Shown piece by piece: positions 13,133 to 14,846 of a DNA stretch of 14,846 nucleotides. Under the pieces are notes generated by a model. That model made no database searches, had not been told where the DNA came from, and was given only the letters and a program-made list of their open reading frames with translations. The translations under genes were made by a program, and so were the position numbers. Location of the stretch: assembly GCA_019894735.1 (NCBI GenBank), contig JAGXOB010000050.1:1-14846 (forward strand), written 5' to 3'. Position 1 is the stretch's first letter; every line of letters begins with the position of its first letter. This DNA is from Promethearchaeota archaeon. Lineage in GTDB: Archaea > Asgardarchaeota > Lokiarchaeia > Sigynarchaeales > SOKP01.

Positions 13133-14846
13133 ATGAGAAAAAGAACTAAAATCACTCTATTAATTGGAGTCTTAGCGTTTATTTTTATATTTCAAAATTT
13201 TAATGATAATTCCATATATCAAGATCAAAATCAAAATGAATTAGATAAACCTACATTATCAGGTAGTTTAGAAGGAGCAGAAAACATTATGATAACTGAG
13301 CTTATAAGACGTACTAATTTAAGCGCCTCTGGTTTAATAAATATAATAGATAAATTAACAATCTTAAATAACAATGACAATCCTATAAATTCAATCCTAA
13401 TAGGAGTTCCCTTAAAGGACTCAAGTAAATTAATTTATATAAACGCTAGAAGTCAATCCAAAAACACATTGATAGCTGAAAGATTGCACGGAGTGTTGGG
13501 TAGTTATGAGATGATAAACATCTATTTTGACTCCCCCCTTTTACCATCACAGGAAACGACAATATTTATTAAACAAAGTTATGTTAATCTATTAACATAT
13601 TCAGTTGCTGAGCTTGAAGAAGGGTTTACTCAATTGATACGCTTCGATGGATTATTATTTCCAATCCTGCCATATAGGAGTGAAGGAGATGTAAAATCAT
13701 CTTATGCCATACCTTTAAACGCAGAACTACATACCCAGAAACAATTAGAAGGAATGGGTATACTCATCGGTGATATTGTATTATACGATTTAGGTCAAAG
13801 TTTAAATATTAACCATCTAGATCCTTTTTTAACAAATTTAAACGAAGACAATGTAACTTTTGTAACTATAAAGACTTTACAATTAACAGCATTACTAATT
13901 GAAGAAATTAATAGAGAAATTTTTATCTCTCCTTGGGGTATTATTAAAAATACGGAAGAAATTACAATAGAAAATGTCGGTGTTATAGAAGCAGCTCTAT
14001 TCTCACTTAACATACCTGAGACTGCAAAGAATGTAAAAGTCTACGACGAGTTAGGTGAATTATTTGGAGTAATAGAAAAATCTGATTTAGATCATTCGAA
14101 GAAGATTTTAACTGTCCAACTCTATCAAAATCGGGTATCTTTAACTCCACTCTCAAAATTTAAGTTTTTCCTTGAATATAATTTACCGCATGAAGAATAT
14201 GTTTCCTACAATTGGTTTCAACAATCAATTTCAATCAATCTTTTAACAACGAATTATGATTTTTTAGTCTATAAACAAACAACCAAAGTAGTTATTGAAG
14301 GATGTGGTTCAATAGATTACACATCCTCTTCACCAGAAGCCATTTATAAAGTAGGTGGTACGAGAGTTCTAGTTTATAGTTCGGAATTGGTAAGCTCTTT
14401 TGAAGAAAAACCAGTTTTATTTACATTTACTGTTGATATTTTTGATTTAATTCTTAGACCCATAATTTTCATAATGCTTATAGCATTCTTATCTTCGATA
14501 TTTGTTTTGATTATAAAAACCCGAAAGAGAGAGGAAGATGTGTCGGTATTCAAAAAAGAATTCATCCCAACAAGCGAAATAAGAGAATTTTGTTCTTTAT
14601 TCGAAGAAAAAAATGCGTTACTTTTAGAAATTAGAAAAGCAGAAATTGACACAAAACGTAAAAAAATAGCAAAAAAATCATATAAAAATCTATTAACTAA
14701 GAATACGGCAAAAATAGACCAGATTAAAGAAGAAATCATACCTTTTAAAAAAATCCTGATGGAGTCAAGCATGACTTATAGCAATGTTATAAAAAAGCTT
14801 GAGATTTTAGATACCGAGAGAATCAGTGTTAACGATAGTTTAAACC
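13133..14846 (+). CDS. Ribophorin I (Ost1)-like oligosaccharyltransferase subunit, 3' end missing
   Basis: The frame is open for 571 codons from the ATG and runs off the right edge. The layout equals that of ribophorin I: a signal peptide (basic MRKRTK, then ITLLIGVLAFIFIF), an outer region at about 22-440, one membrane helix at about 444-462 (IIFIMLIAFLSSIFVLII), and a cytosolic Lys/Glu-rich, probably coiled-coil tail from about 463. Human ribophorin I has its helix at about 439-457 in 607 residues. Local matches to the eukaryotic protein include EIFISPWG with Trp268 (human VSHWG), NVKVYDELGE at 301-309 (human VYYRDEIGN) and EYNLPHEEY at 348-356 (human GYNLPSYEY). Ribophorin I belongs to the complex that N-glycosylates secreted proteins at the translocon and holds substrates near the catalytic STT3. 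Ribophorin homologues have been reported from Asgard genomes. Roughly 35 residues may be missing at the end. Confidence 0.82.
   Translation, partial: MRKRTKITLLIGVLAFIFIFQNFNDNSIYQDQNQNELDKPTLSGSLEGAENIMITELIRRTNLSASGLINIIDKLTILNNNDNPINSILIGVPLKDSSKLIYINARSQSKNTLIAERLHGVLGSYEMINIYFDSPLLPSQETTIFIKQSYVNLLTYSVAELEEGFTQLIRFDGLLFPILPYRSEGDVKSSYAIPLNAELHTQKQLEGMGILIGDIVLYDLGQSLNINHLDPFLTNLNEDNVTFVTIKTLQLTALLIEEINREIFISPWGIIKNTEEITIENVGVIEAALFSLNIPETAKNVKVYDELGELFGVIEKSDLDHSKKILTVQLYQNRVSLTPLSKFKFFLEYNLPHEEYVSYNWFQQSISINLLTTNYDFLVYKQTTKVVIEGCGSIDYTSSSPEAIYKVGGTRVLVYSSELVSSFEEKPVLFTFTVDIFDLILRPIIFIMLIAFLSSIFVLIIKTRKREEDVSVFKKEFIPTSEIREFCSLFEEKNALLLEIRKAEIDTKRKKIAKKSYKNLLTKNTAKIDQIKEEIIPFKKILMESSMTYSNVIKKLEILDTERISVNDSLN

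Noticed and set aside
13795..14772. Minus-strand open frames of 72 and 132 codons opposite the right-hand gene.
   Set aside because: They are antisense to the long ribophorin-like frame, are rich in Ser, Phe and Ile as expected of reversed AT-rich codons, and have no family features.
1..14846. CRISPR array, insertion sequence or integrated element.
   Set aside because: I saw no regularly spaced repeats, transposase or integrase genes, terminal inverted repeats with target duplications, or tRNA-associated att sites.

Overview
The window looks like a piece of an Asgard archaeon chromosome, most likely from the Lokiarchaeia. It is very AT-rich and densely coded, and it carries eukaryotic-signature proteins side by side with archaeal household genes. 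The signature proteins are a gelsolin-type domain protein, a tandem TRAPP/V4R pair, a Roadblock/LC7 protein, the Sec61-beta translocon subunit and a homologue of ribophorin I (Ost1) of the eukaryotic oligosaccharyltransferase. The lineage is inferred from this gene combination and from base composition; no rRNA or tRNA gene is present to confirm it.

Left part (1-3.7 kb): a possible C-terminal tail of an upstream gene at the left edge, then two minus-strand genes, a UPF0173-type metallo-beta-lactamase-fold hydrolase and downstream of it a gelsolin-domain protein. The 69 bp between them holds a perfect 12-bp inverted repeat. Next come two tightly coupled plus-strand genes for a TRAPP/Bet3-like protein and a larger V4R-type protein with a long helical C-terminal region of unknown function.

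Middle (3.7-8.1 kb): a seven-helix membrane protein (minus) is divergent from a secreted or membrane-anchored penicillin-acylase-family Ntn hydrolase (plus) with a good TATA box. The hydrolase is followed, 4 bp later, by a small integral membrane protein whose ribosome binding site lies inside the hydrolase's last codons. A Roadblock/LC7 protein with a TTG start lies tail to tail with these.

Right part (8.3-14.8 kb): type 2 methionine aminopeptidase and a GT4 glycosyltransferase on the plus strand meet, tail to tail with a 4-bp overlap, a four-gene minus-strand run: Sec61 beta, a MazG-like pyrophosphohydrolase, a WbpD-like sugar N-acyltransferase and a DUF354 glycosyltransferase-like protein. 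Divergent from Sec61 beta is a 571-codon open frame that runs off the right end. Its signal peptide, two-part outer domain, single membrane helix near residue 444 and charged cytosolic tail reproduce ribophorin I, as do local motifs.

Taken together, the right part joins nascent-protein handling (methionine removal, translocon, oligosaccharyltransferase subunit) with sugar-making and sugar-transferring enzymes. That is what a membrane protein translocation and N-glycosylation neighbourhood would look like in an archaeon. The left part carries cytoskeleton- and trafficking-type domains. No mobile element, CRISPR array, tRNA or rRNA was seen, and no gene-free stretch exceeds 300 bp.
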